The notes under the pieces: model-generated
Told to the model about the DNA's origin: nothing
The model's input: only the letters and a program-made list of their open reading frames with translations
Databases searched by the model: none
Position numbers and translations under genes: made by a program
In this document: positions 11,175-23,340 of the stretch, in pieces
Position numbering within the stretch: the first letter of the stretch is position 1
Layout: each line of letters starts with the position of its first letter
Source: Xylona heveae TC161
Lineage: Eukaryota; Ascomycota; Xylonomycetes; Xylonales; Xylonaceae
Direction of reading: 5' to 3'
DNA: 64,000 nt
Assembly (NCBI RefSeq): GCF_001619985.1
Contig: NW_017264207.1
Location: 129,294-193,293 of the forward strand

Positions 11175-14100
11175 ATGGGGGTGGACAAGCGCAAACCACC
11201 ACTTCCTGCACCCACTGAAGCTTCTACCACGGCTGGCAGCGTCACCGGCACTGACCTCGCCACGGACGTTTCCAGGCGTACCGACCGTACATCCTATTCC
11301 ATCCCCGAGGACGGCAGCCCAGTGACCATTTCAACTCGTCGCCGGAGAGACAAGGACGCTGAAAGCCACCTGAGCCGCTCATCGCACAAATCCCAGACGT
11401 CTCTGCTGATTGAGTATTTCGAAGGAGGCAAAAACGGCGACAAGGGTCACCGACCCAGTGTCCGAGTCCGCGTTACTCCATCGTCTGCTCGGCGCAGCAA
11501 AGAAAAAGGTGACCACGAGCACATTCAAATCACCGAGACGGGATCCTCTCGAAAACCATCCTACACCAGGCGCATCTCACTGGGGCCGCACGTTGAAGGT
11601 GCGAAACAATTGACTGAAGGCATTGACGACCGCAGTTCCCTTGCATCCGTAACAGACGAATCTAATTTAACCTCCCGACCGCCGGTTGAGGTTGAAGTGC
11701 TGCCCAAGAGTGGTGACGGCAGTGACTTGTCTGCGCTCAGTACAACCGAAGGTCCTCGATATACGATCGGGAACTCGGAAATTTCTTCGATCCCCCCAGA
11801 CAGTTTTCTCGACAATCCCGACGCCACTCGCACTCCGCAGAGACAACGGAGTCGGAGCTTAGCCAAAGCAGACGTCATGGCGGCCGGTGACACCCTCAAG
11901 GCCCCCACTCGACGTCGAAGCCGCAGCCTGAGTCGCGAGCGAATCACCCAAAAAGTTTTGGAGAAGCTTGAGAGCCAGCCTTCCACCAAGCAACGACGAG
12001 CGAGTCATGGTCGCAGCCGTAGCGTGAGCAAGGAGCACTTAACTGAAGATATCACATCTCCGCAGAGGCGGCCAAGTCGACAACGCTACGATGACGAATT
12101 CACCAGCGGTGCAGAATCAAGCCTATTAACCTCACAGCTCTCTCCGCGGCGCAAATCTGGTGACCAATATTCGTTCCGATCAGGGACCTCTCGCTCATCC
12201 ATTAACAATCCTAAATTGCTCGAGACAGTAGAAGATGCAATCCGTCGACTGATTCTGCCCGAATTGACTGCATTAAAAGAGGAGCAGAAGCAGCACGGTC
12301 ATGGTCGCACAGACAGAGAAGCAGATGACTCTGTGGTCTCCGGAAGCAGTGTCTCCCACAGGGAAAGCCGCCGTCGACGGCCGTCAAAAACCTCAAGCAT
12401 CTCGGATCTAGCGGAGAGGCCCAAGGTGATCTTGAACAAGGACGACAATAGCCCCGGTCTGATCCTCTCTGGGAATTCGTTGAAAGGAAGGAGGAGGCCC
12501 TCGAGAGATATAGTGGACGACACCTCAGAGCAAAGCTATGATCGTTCCGTCCATGAAGATCCGGCTATAGAAGAAGGAAGACGAAGTAGCCGAAGAAGAC
12601 GGAGCAGTAAAGATAGTCATCATCACCTACGCGAAGCCGCCGCCGCCGGCGCAGCTGGAGCGCTCACGCTTGAAGCCCTTAAGCACCACGAGTCGAGATC
12701 GAGCCTTGATCGGAGGGAGAGACGAAGGAGACGACACCACAGCCATAGTCGAAGTGAGAGTATTGCGGACAGTACAGCAGAGGCGCAACCTGAACCTCTG
12801 ATTCCAAGATTGCCAATGAGCAGTGATATCCATAGTTCTGAACTGACAAGGGAGTCGATCTTAACGGCACCATCCGAAGTGCACTCAGGCGATCCATCTG
12901 CAGCCCCTGTTCACTTAGTGTCCCGGGGCTCACCCCGCCAGGTTGAGTCGCCGGCCAGTAGGACCCCGACGAGAACAAGGACGCCGGTGTCCTCCCACAA
13001 AGGATACGAGATCGAAAGAGAACGGGGCACTCGTTCCCGGGGCAGCCCCAGCTTACGCAGTTTAAGAAGCGAGAGAAGTGCTTACGGTGGTCTCGGAGAA
13101 GCAAGGTTGACCGATTCCGTAGTGGCTGAGGCTGCGGCGGTCGAATCCCAAGTCGCTGACTTGCACCACGCAGGGCATGAAGATGTGTCTGAGCATGACT
13201 ATGCACAGCATGACCGAGGTCTTAGTCCGGTTCAGAGCATTGCAAGCTCGCGCGAAATGGTTGAACCACTGAGAAGAGGCTCACCCAGACACATCCAGGC
13301 GTCGGCTTCATTGTCATCTTTGGGCAAAAATGTTGTGCGACGCAATTCCGAAATGTCAATTGATTCCATGTCGTCGTCACCTAGCACAAAGATCGCACGG
13401 GCGATGAGACCAAAAGGAATCAACCTGCAAAAAGGAAATACCATTATTAGCCAAGACGTTTTGCCTGAATCAGAACTAATGCATCATGATGAACTTCCTC
13501 AGGGAGCTGGCATCGATGAGTGGTACGATCAACAGGAGCGCAGTCATGCACGAAATCTGTCCCCGCATTACGAGAACAGCGATCGTGAATCAATGGACGC
13601 TAAACGCGATACAACCTATACGGACGATAGTGCTCCCTATTCAGCCAAGATTGCTGCAGGGCAAGAGATCAAGGATTTCGATCTCACCAACCCCGAGTAT
13701 CGCCATGCTCCCGCCGGGGTCGAGTCTGCCGTGGCTTCGTTGCACGATCCGTCAATCTTGGAACCACCATACTCTGGTGATAAAACTCATTTTGTCGAAG
13801 GCCACGACTACTCTGAATCCGAGGAAGACCGAGACGAAAAGTACCGTCAAGCGGAATTTGAACTAGGCCATGCTAGGACTCCGAGGCCAGAGTCCGTGTA
13901 CGAACACAAAACGGAACATTTCCAGGATGACCAATCCGTCTCTGAAAGGCAGTATAGCGAGCGACTTGACCAGCGCTCGCCCGTACAAAGCGTTACGCAT
14001 TCAATTATGCATGAGGACGAGGAGCCAGTGCACATGACTGCAAGTGGAATCCCTGTGGCTCACGACCCCATGCCTGAGATTGGTCATGGCTTGGATGATG

Positions 14101-16757
14101 AATCAGACATCAACACGAACCCATCAATCATCCAAGGTCCGATTGGGGGCTTGCACCATGGGGAGCGCGACCGCTGGGATTACGATCAAACACCGCTGCA
14201 GTCTGAGAGAGGGCATGGGGAGGAAGAGCATGTTGAGTTTGAAGCCGCCGAGGCCGGACTCTTGGGTGCTGCCGCCGGCGCCGGCGCTGGCGCAGCCCTT
14301 GCGCATCATAACCGCGAGCTAGAAGAGCAGCAGCAGGAGCAACAGCATGATCGAATTGAAAACCCTTACCCGAATGAGGACAGTAATCTTCATGATAAGC
14401 AAGCAACTGTCGAAGATGACTATGAAGAACTTGATCGCCATATCGATGCCCTTAACAGCTCGCAACTCAAGGACGAGGGATACATTTCCGCGGCAAACCA
14501 GGGTCCACTAACGCCTGAACCCCTTCTCAAGGGACGCCGATTATTCGACGATGACGGTCTTCCGGGTACAGAAGACGAGAATGAAATTTTTGCTGGCGGT
14601 CGGAACCGGCTCAGTGGAAATTCTCAGGGAATTGAGTCCCCTTTGTATGACAGTGCTCTGGGGAGGGGAATGGATAGAATCCAATCCAAGGATATTGTCG
14701 CCCTAATGGACCACGTAAGTTGTTTTACCACCTAGCACATCTCAAATTTTATGCTTCAGAGGACAGAAAACGTGACTGACAATGTCAAAGCTCACTGTCC
14801 GGGACGCTCAAAGAAACGCGAGGGATACTGAGATCTTAGTCACGCTGGTTCGCAGTGCAGCGGAAATGCGCAACTCTTTTGAAGAGATGAAACGTTTCAT
14901 CGCTGATCAAGACGAAATGATCATGACCAATACCGAGCGCACTGCTGAACGTTCTGTGCAGAAGATTATAGGAGGGCCTCGGGCGCCGCCTGTTGGCTTT
15001 TCTCGCTCATCGCGACACGCTTCTGCCGATGATGATATGATTGATGACATTCCCACGAAGAGAAAGAATGTCTTTAAGAGAGCACTCAAGGGGCTGAGCA
15101 TGCGGAGTGGCAATGACCTTGCAAAAATTGAAGGCATGCTAATTCAACTACTGGGCGAAATGGAGGGACTCAAGGCCGCTCAGGAAATGCGCAATGCCGC
15201 CATGACACATTCAAATAGTTTTAATTCCTATGAAAATCTTCGTGCGGCTCCCGATGGATACGAACCAGAAGGCCGTGCGGGGACAGCTTCTACAGGTACT
15301 CACTCTGTTGGAGCTCTTTCAAACCCTCCGTCCCGAGGAAGCGTCGCTCGAGGAGGCTATGATGGTCGACGTGCATCGCAACATCGCATCAGCACTGTCA
15401 TGGAAGATGACGAGGAGTTGGAGGACCATGAGGCAAATGTCCTCGACAATCAATTTGAAAATAATGAGCGCCATCTTACACCCACGCAAGAGAGGATTCG
15501 CGGAGGTTCTGTGCCACTTGACAGCCCACCGCCGATGCAAATGGGCGGGTCTCGAAGCAGCGACAATACGCCAAAGACAGACAAGAGCCGGAAGCACAAG
15601 TCAAGCAACTCTTCCTTCTTTCCCAAGATTTCGAGATGGTCCAAGACGACAACCTCTTCGGCAGGAGGTCGCAAAGATAGGCCCTCTTCTGAAGCCTCTC
15701 GATCTGGGTCTGATTTGGGTCAATATGCCGACCACCAGTATGAACCTCAATCTGGAGACCGTCTTCAATCACCATACTCGCCAGATGCACGGTCAATTGG
15801 CCGTGAAGAAGTCAAGTCTCCCTCCGTCAGGTCCCCTTCTCTTAGGTCCCCTTCTGTGAGGTCGCCTTCTGTTAGGTCCCCCTCGCCGCTTATTGAGGAA
15901 GAGGACGCCCATTACCATGCCCACCGAAATTCCTTGAACCTTGAGCACCCTCAACCGCGCCAGGGCCCCACTCATCGTCATCAGCACCGTCTCGAGTCTG
16001 AAGCTCAAGATTTTGGGTCGCCCCTTTCTCCAGCATCAGACCAGTGGGGTTCGAATCCAAGCCTCTCACGATTTGCAGCCCAACCTCACCATCATCTCAG
16101 TGGAGGCAATTTGTCGCCCATCTCCGACGATGCTCAATCTGACGCGTCGGCATCGGAGCAGCAATTTGACCCTCTTCGGCCCTCTAGGTTCCGCGATGAT
16201 GGTCCTTTGGTCCCGCAACCTCCCCCTCGGATTCCGACATACGAGGAACAATTGCAGTATAGCTCACCCTATAGCTCAGCAGGGCGCTCTGGTCGCCTTG
16301 AACCGATCGAGGAGCGATATAGCGCTGAGGAATCTCGCTATGGCGATACACCTTTTATTCCATCATCATCACCGGCGCCGCAACAGCTGCAACGAGAGCA
16401 GGTATTTTCATCACCCGAAACTGTCGATATTTTGCACATTTTTATAACCCGTCTAACATGACTTCTAGATGACTGGCTCGCCTCGCTCTGCGCCTTCTAT
16501 TCGATCCAATCGCTCTACTCACTCTGCATCTGCGCAAGTACCCCAGCGCAAGCCCACTGGTCCCAGACCGCTCTCCTCTAGTACCCATGGGACTGGCAGT
16601 CCGCGACGTCAGCGCAACCGCGAGTCTCAAATGACGACTGGTACGTTTTGTTCATTTTCACTTGATTTCTATAATTGTATGCCTGGGTTAAGCTAACTGG
16701 CGTCTATTGGATATAGATACCTTTGGCGCGCAGCATTATGATGATCAAACTTTTTAA
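11175..16757 (+). CDS. Large intrinsically disordered Ser/Arg-rich protein, function unknown
   Basis: Four exons, 11175-14714, 14791-16401, 16469-16640 and 16717-16757, encode 1787 residues. I do not recognise a named family. The first 1180 residues are highly charged and Ser-rich, with three SR-type patches (QRSRSLAKAD, RRRSRSLSRE, GRSRSVSKEH), short Ala-rich stretches (AAAAGAAGAL; GAAAGAGAGAALAHH) and many acidic segments. Just after intron 1 lies a probable helical or coiled-coil region (TVRDAQRNARDTEILVTLV, EEMKRFIADQDEMIMTN) and then KNVFKRALKGLSMRSG and IEGMLIQLLGEMEGLKAAQ. This block looks the most conserved-like part. The C-terminus has five SPSVR-type repeats and ends in AQHYDDQTF. 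The start is the first ATG of the long frame (MGVDKRKPPLPAP). No signal peptide or membrane segment is visible, so a cytoplasmic or nuclear scaffold is the simplest inference. An LPGTE string is present but is not a sortase signal in a fungus. Confidence 0.8.
15817..15888 (+). repeat. 15-bp tandem repeat coding SPSVR units
   Basis: About five successive 15-base units coding SPSVR, SPSLR, SPSVR, SPSVR and SPSP lie in the second exon of the large disordered-protein gene. The units differ mostly at third codon positions. Each SP dipeptide is a potential proline-directed phosphorylation site. Confidence 0.75.
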
Positions 16758-19700
16758 ATTTTGTCGTTACGATATCTTGTTTTCCTTTGTTGTTTTGCAG
16801 CCAGTGGACTTTCTTTCATTTTTTCGTATAATTCCGATATCAGATGAAGTTTTGTGATGACTTACTGAACATTAAGTGGGAATGATATGATCACATGGGT
16901 TATTAGGAGGATACATCAAATGCACATTATTCTTAATTTGGCTCGTTATTTTTATTTTTTTCTTTTTGCGGTTTTATGATGCCTTTACTCCTCGAGCTCG
17001 TCGATATGATATCATGATAGCACTTTGTTTCATCTTTTGGTCTCTTTGTCATTGACACTGCCTGCCATTTATTTCTTGTCTCTATCCTTTTATTTACTTC
17101 TCCCCGCGCTAGATTATGAATTCGGTCTTTGCTACTAGCTCTACTTGCGTCGGACCATCTTCTTGAGCTTTTTGATTTTGGTCGACAGCGTGATTAGCTT
17201 GATTCACAAGATGAGCATTCATTGCAAAGCTTGTCCACCTCACCATATTCATCCGTTTATAAGCCGGGCAATCAATCAGTTCATTATTGAAATTAACTAC
17301 CCGCCATAGATGAAGAGTGCAATTCACGAAGACAATTCGTCAAAACCAGTAAATATCCCTCGCGTCACTGTGTTCTTTTTTTCTATATAAGCCAAGCAGC
17401 CGCCCAAGCGGAGCTATTGTCTATTACAGTCGCAGAGTTCTTGGGAAATCTAAGGAATCCTTCCCTCCCCAGAACCTCTCTACATTTTCGGAAAGGGTTT
17501 GATACATTTCACAGGGCTCATGTTCCAATGTTTCGTCTATCAATCCTTGTGTATGCAATCTCCATGACGAGTGGCCTGACATACTAGTGCATAACGGGTC
17601 ATCTCCCGGGAGAATGAAAGCACAATGCATCTTTCACTCGACAAGGCGTTATTGCACTCTTTGGAACCACCCTTTGAAACGGCCCCTACGGTCTACGGCA
17701 CTATGAGAAAGTCTCAGACTCTCAATGGCAGGCCGCAGGTCGCAGGGATTATTTATAGACTCTAGGCTCTAACCCCTAAAAAAGAAACAGAAATTGTTCT
17801 GACTCCTGAGTTCATTTCTTAACTTTTTTTCTTCAAAACCGTGTCTTTGACTGGATCTTCTATTGTCACTGTAGTAAACAATATCTTGTTGGAACTTGGC
17901 AATGAATGCTAATATGCTATTCACCGCGGTGGCTATGATTCTATGAAATAGTTTTAGGGGAAAGTTGGTAAAGGAGGACCCTGGACAATATTGCATCCTT
18001 TGTAGATGCGACCGCTAAGAACGTCTTGCTATGGCGGAGAGGGCCATGGAAGCGCATAAACTGTGGGAAAGCTAGGCCCTTCATTGCTAAATGTCCCGAC
18101 TCAGAAAGAATAGGACAAGCCACAACGAGAGATAAAAGGGGATTTATTAATTAGTCCAAGCGGCCGAGCCGATTCTGTATCCGATTGCGAGTACGCAAAT
18201 AGTTTATTAACTACATTGCGGGAAGCACTGCAGTTTGTCTTATGTTTACTCGTTCCAAGTCTCCATTACGGTCTTGGTACTGTGGAGGTGGCAAAGAGGG
18301 AACGGGCCAGCCTACTTAACGGGAAGGATGGGGACAAGATAATGGGTTATCGCTGGCTAAAAAGCAATGGCTAATTGCTTAACTATAGTAAACCCCAATA
18401 GTTAAGGGGTCCAAAAAACATATTGAAAAGAAAAATGAAACATAATGAAAAAGATAGTGGACTCCAACGGAGAAGATGTACTGTTTCCAACGAAAAATCG
18501 AATGGATCACGTCACAAGACAAGTACTCAAGTTAATTCAAAAGGTCCGAAAATTTCCCCGTCCTCAACCTTTTTAATTTTTCACCGCCTTTATCTGGCCT
18601 CCGAATTCAGTTATCAGCAGTTTTAGCTTCTGAGCCTCTGTCTGATCTACTTGATGACAATCCAGTCAGCTTGAAATTTTGAATGCACGAAATTCTAAAC
18701 GCTAGTCTTCTGCGTTTGAAATGTCCAACAGAACGACAAGCAACTCCTGACAACATCTTCGAGAGAGGTTCCGAGAAACCCAATTTCGATTCTTCTGGCT
18801 GGCCTTTCTCACCGTGATCTGACCGATTTAAAGAGATTTTCAAGGATGGCCAGTCCTGATCTGACTGACCTGAGAGGATTTTCTCTTCCTGTAGAAAATT
18901 GCGAGCTAACCATGCCAGGAGACTCAAAAAGAGGTGCTCTGGAGAGCTCTCTGATCCAAAGGAGGCCGAAAAGGATAGGAGCAGCAGAGTCGACCAGGAC
19001 GGAGGAGACAGCAGCGACAGAAACGACCACAGCAGCCTCATCAACAGTATTGGTAGAGATGATGGGCTCACAATTGACAATAGAGCCCACGAGGGTCACG
19101 GTGAGAGCGAGGCTCTCAAGGAGAACTAAGTCAACCAAGTCAGTCAGGTCAGCCACAACGACAAGGGCAAGTATGACTGCGGTATCAGAGGCGAGTACTG
19201 CCTATGATACGGACTACCGACAAGCCCTCATCGACTCGGCAACTATGAATATAACCTTAAGAGACCTCAAACTTATACCATGGCCCATCTGCATACTGTC
19301 GCGGCTCGCCAGATGAAGTCGCATTAGACAAATGGAAATCTCGCCGACAAGCTCAAGTACGGAAGTGCATATAAGGATTGGAAAAAATCTCAGGGAAAGT
19401 AGGTAAAATGGTCTGAAAAACAAAATCCTTCTCTGACTAATGATTGATATAGCATGGGAATCGGTGATCAAACTATTGAAATACAAAAGACGCATCTGAC
19501 AATTACAACGGAATTCAGATGATCCACCACCCGAGAAGGAAGACTAAATTGACATTAGAAACAATAAGAAATGCCTCCGTTGGGATCCTTGATACACTCA
19601 TCCCGCCAGTTGAAGACAAATTACGGAAATGCACTCATCGCCATGTAATTATTGCTGCTGCTACATGCAAGCATGCTGGCTCCACAATTCAGGAGTTGCG

Positions 19701-20525
19701 ACTCGAAAACAGCCTCAATCAATTCTAATTATCCTTGGACAAATTCAATCTCTGAAACCAACGACGGAAACAATCCATCGTGAGATTAATGGCCGAAAAT
19801 ATATGGTCTCCTTCCAATGTACACCAGACCACACCTTGCAGCAAGCTGCTCTCTGAATACCTCAGCACTGAATTAGTCATTCATATTCATTTGCCATACG
19901 ATCACAAAAGACAGGGGCAGATTGAACAAAGCGGACAAGCCGAGGACAACATATCATGATGGCATGAAGGAAGAAGAATAATAAGAATTCAATGACGGAG
20001 AGGACTTTAAAAGTCCAGAATAAACTCAAATCATTCGACGAGCAGCATGAGAAACACCCTCAAGCGAGAACTCGAAGCAATGAACTGGGAAACCAATCAA
20101 ACAGATTCTAATGGTCTGCTATTATGACCATCTTTTATCTGGTTTCACATTAGCATGACCTTAGGATCTCGAGAAGCCAATAATCAGCGGATTCTAGAGC
20201 TTGGTGCTCATGTCAAGATGTGACATGTGACATGTCTGTACAGCAACTTCATCGGGTGCACCTCAAAAATAGTACGAGGCGACAGACATGGATGTATGGC
20301 TGAGTCTTATGCCTTTGTTTGAGGGCAGCTGGGAAAAATACAGAGAAACATTCCGTATGCGAGAGATGGAGAAGAACTTATATTGAATTTTTATCCGATT
20401 TTCGAGAGCGCGTGTCCGTTCGATTTCTGAGAGCGAGTTTTTGATCCGTTTCCTTTTCTCGGGCTTGTTTGCTGACGTTTTATAGGTTTTTCTATTGCCG
20501 CACTTTTCTCGCTCGACATTTCTCG
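16758..20525. other. Gene-poor AT-rich island, left part
   Basis: This is 3.8 kb without a supportable gene. Bases 16758-17100 are T-rich 3' flank of the preceding gene. Several open frames of 60-157 codons overlap on both strands between 18600 and 19860. The longest are 18846-19316 on the plus strand and 18607-19080 on the minus strand. They have biased Ser/Thr composition and no recognisable domain. Together with neighbouring frames full of stops, they look like decayed sequence of unknown origin. Confidence 0.5.
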
Positions 20526-20810
20526 ATGGCGCCGCGCCTCTTCTTTCAGGCGGCTGGCGGTGGGGACGGGGATACCCCTCGCCGTCGGGATGCGTCTGAA
20601 GATCCAGAGACCGATATCGACGAAGAAGGTGGCGAGAATGTTGAGATTCCGGAGGGCGATGATTCAGCGTATCCGGCGTATCTTCAGGGGCGAGACAATG
20701 AGAACCGTCGTTCTGGGAGGAGAATTTGGAACAATCGCTTCGTCTCTAATCCCGCCTGTGGTCCTTGTTCTCGCGCTGGACACGATTGTATTCGGGGTCG
20801 TAAGTTATAA
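20526..20810 (+). pseudogene. Zn2Cys6-like gene fragment
   Basis: An open frame of 94 codons begins MAPRLFFQAAGGG, continues through an acidic stretch and reaches SNPACGPCSRAGHDCIRG. The motif CxxCxxxxxxC (CGPCSRAGHDC) is exactly the first half of a fungal Zn2Cys6 cluster. The second half should follow within about a dozen residues, but the frame stops at 20808-20810. A GTAAGT donor at 20801 and a possible acceptor near 20860 suggest an intron, yet the joined frame does not restore a clean second CxxC half. A partial second half (NPCCVKAD) appears just downstream in another frame. This looks like a decayed member of a multi-copy zinc-cluster-like family. A short functional protein is possible but less likely. 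Confidence 0.4.
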
Positions 20811-22680
20811 AGATTTACACATGTTGCTACCCATGATCTATCTCCGGGAATACATCGCAGGAATCCTTGTTGCGTCAAAGCTGATTAAGGCACACTACAA
20901 AGCCGAAGTGAGATGCATGATTTGTGCAATCTTCAAGTCTCCAGCAGGATTGGTGAACCCTTTCGAAAACAGAATGGATTCCTTGCTGGGAATTTTCCAA
21001 TCAACATTCCTACAGCTCTGGCACTCCAGCTGTTTTCTGACCGACCTCACAATGAGCCAGACAGGTTCAAAAAAGGACTGCCACGATCACATGCGGGATA
21101 TTGGAAGACGAAGCTGATCCAGCCACACATGTGCTCAACCTGGCCCTCAACCTGACCCGCCTAATTTCTCATAGGCGTCAGACAAAGCAAGAAACTTTTG
21201 ATTCGCTGTCGTGGAGCTCATCGACCCATCTGTTTTAATGGTGTACCACTGTCTGGATAGAGCCGTTCGAAGATTTGGCACCTCTAGGAAATACGTTTCA
21301 TGCACTCGAGGTCGAAGCCGCGAATACATCCCTTAGGCTTCAGCGCCCGGACTGATGAACGCGTATATCGCAGAGTCCCGCCGGGCGACCGGGCTCAGGG
21401 ATATGGAATTCGATAGTTTGTATGGGCAGGACTTGGTGGACCCAGAAGACGACGAGTATGAACCGTCGGAGCAGGGTGAGGACCGGGATGGTTAGTTTCT
21501 GGTTGGTTTGAGGTGCGGATCGCCTGTGTGGCGGGTCACTCTCAACGAGCCGGACTATATAACAGGATTGTCCGATTGTATGCGGCGAAGCGGGTAACTC
21601 TAGGCAGGACACACGGGATGTCTGTGTCTCCAGAAAAGACGTGGGCTTGATGTTTTTCGCGGCAATGCCGAAGTTGGCCTTGGCACCTCAGTCTACAGGG
21701 TTTCTAATGCTGAGACCGTCTTGGGTCGATTGAAACGTTGGTCATGAGATTTGATTCCAGTGCTAACAGAAAAAATCACCCTTTGGCCCTGTGACTTTAA
21801 TCCAAGGAGTGGGCTTGATCATGCTACACAGCTCTGGTTGTAAGAAAACTGATAGCCAACTATACTTCTAGAACATTAGAACGGGATTAATCCAATTGAT
21901 ATCTGCATCTTGTCTCCATACAAAGCTAGCAACATCTATATGTTGCATCCAGAGCTGAGCTTATTACAACTTCACCTCATTGCGAGTTTTATTAGCTCTC
22001 TATCTGCAGACTACAGGCGCCGCCTGTAATTGCTACTTCGATGCTCCGAATCGAGAGTCAGCTTCTGCTTGCTATGCCCGTCTCTGCCGGTCTGACAGGG
22101 TTCGTCCAATTTAATCATTATTCACAACTGCATTCATGTTTAAGAGGCTATTAAGAGTTAGGACAAATTTCAACAGGCTTTAATACTACTAGCACTAACA
22201 ACCGCACGTTCTAATACAGGAATCTGGATGGAGTTAACTAGTAAGTCAATTCTTTAGACTAAGGGTTAGCAGGGTTCAAGCTAATGGTCATGCATATAGC
22301 AAATAACTTGTATAATGGCCTTGAAACTTTACATGGAAATGATATACATTTAGCAAGGTTTCAACCAGCTGGGTACTAACAAAGATAGACCATACAAGCT
22401 TAAAATCTTTTGCTTTAGTAAAGGAGCAGAGCTATCTTCAAGACGAAGCAGAAGTAGAAAAGAATGAAGAAGAGGAAGAAAAGGAAGGAAACTTAATAGA
22501 GTATGTTTTTAAATGTCTGTTTCATGCATGGAACATATAATAGACATGGTAAAGAGGAGGAGAAAGATGAAATGATAAATGATGCTCAATGCTAATTTTC
22601 GACCGTGGGCTGCAAACGAGAGGACACCGACAATCATATCATCGTCGGCACAACGCGTGAAATTTTCGAGCAGTTAATTC
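20811..22680. other. Gene-poor AT-rich island, middle part
   Basis: No gene is supportable here. Just downstream of the zinc-cluster fragment, a short frame at about 21350-21495 reads like a charged tail (LVDPEDDEYEPSEQGEDRDG) and could be decayed 3' sequence of the same gene family. From about 21750 to 22620 the DNA is strongly AT-rich with few CpG dinucleotides and many stops in all frames. Confidence 0.45.
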
Positions 22681-23340
22681 ATGATGAATTGGCAAAACAC
22701 GGCAGGCCTTGAAAACAGGCCCATAAATGAGAGAGTTATCAAAGACCTATTTAATGGTCCAATTCTCCACTGTCGAGTGCTCTGTCGAGTGCTCTCCGCT
22801 TTTTTAAATCTGCTTCCAGCAGGAGGGTTAGGGTTAGGGCTAATAAACTTCTTAATGGAATTGCGAGCAGCAGGCTTGTCAAGCCACTACTGGTGGTCAA
22901 ACTACCTCACGCTGGTGGGGTCTCCGGACGAGTCTGAACAAAAATTTGGTGTCGCGCGTTACATGATCAAAATTCACCAGAAACTCCCAGGGCCTTCTCT
23001 GGAGCTGGACTACTCTGCCTGCTTTTCGGATTACTACCTTGCACGTCTCGCATCCAGGAAATATTGCACTTCCAGAATATTCGTTCCTGTTGTTGGCCCT
23101 GCCGCAGCACTGGCGGCTTTTCTACCACACTGCAATGTCTCTTGTTTCGGCCGTGCCGGTCTTATAAATAATGTCATTCAGCTATCTTCATACATATCAC
23201 ACGAGTCCTCGACAAACTCAGACCCTTTGCTCCAGGATGGTTTGTCCCGGGTTACAACGACAACGACGACATTTTGGAAAATGGCAACAATGACAGCAAT
23301 AGAACTTTTAACTTCTTATTCTCAAAATTTCCATATTTAA
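22681..23340 (+). CDS. Orphan open reading frame, 219 residues, unknown
   Basis: This is an uninterrupted frame of 219 codons beginning MMNWQNTAGLENRP within an otherwise stop-rich AT region. No family is recognised. The frame contains a small tandem duplication coding CRVLCRVL and a TTAGGG-type run coding GGLGLGLIN, which argues that part of it is non-genic DNA. The middle (YMIKIHQKLPGPSLELDYSA, YLARLASRKYCTSRIF) has balanced composition and could be an exon of a real or former gene. An overlapping frame near 23200-23370 also reads sensibly (LDKLRPFAPGWFVPGYNDND), so a two-exon structure is possible. Expression is not implied. Confidence 0.25.
   Translation: MMNWQNTAGLENRPINERVIKDLFNGPILHCRVLCRVLSAFLNLLPAGGLGLGLINFLMELRAAGLSSHYWWSNYLTLVGSPDESEQKFGVARYMIKIHQKLPGPSLELDYSACFSDYYLARLASRKYCTSRIFVPVVGPAAALAAFLPHCNVSCFGRAGLINNVIQLSSYISHESSTNSDPLLQDGLSRVTTTTTTFWKMATMTAIELLTSYSQNFHI
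22770..22793 (+). repeat. 12-bp tandem duplication
   Basis: CTGTCGAGTGCT occurs twice back to back at 22770-22781 and 22782-22793, inside the orphan open frame. Confidence 0.8.
22825..22839 (+). repeat. Short telomere-like run
   Basis: GGGTTAGGGTTAGGG matches two and a half units of the TTAGGG repeat used by filamentous fungi. It is too short to call a former telomere. Confidence 0.6.

Noticed and set aside
14521-14600. LPGTE string as a cell-wall sortase anchor
   Set aside because: It does not match LPxTG, fungi lack sortase, and the protein has no signal peptide or C-terminal hydrophobic tail.
18607-19316. Overlapping 156-157 codon frames on both strands in the gene-poor island
   Set aside because: They are mutually overlapping, biased in composition, without domains, and flanked by stop-rich frames. 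No splice structure extends either one.
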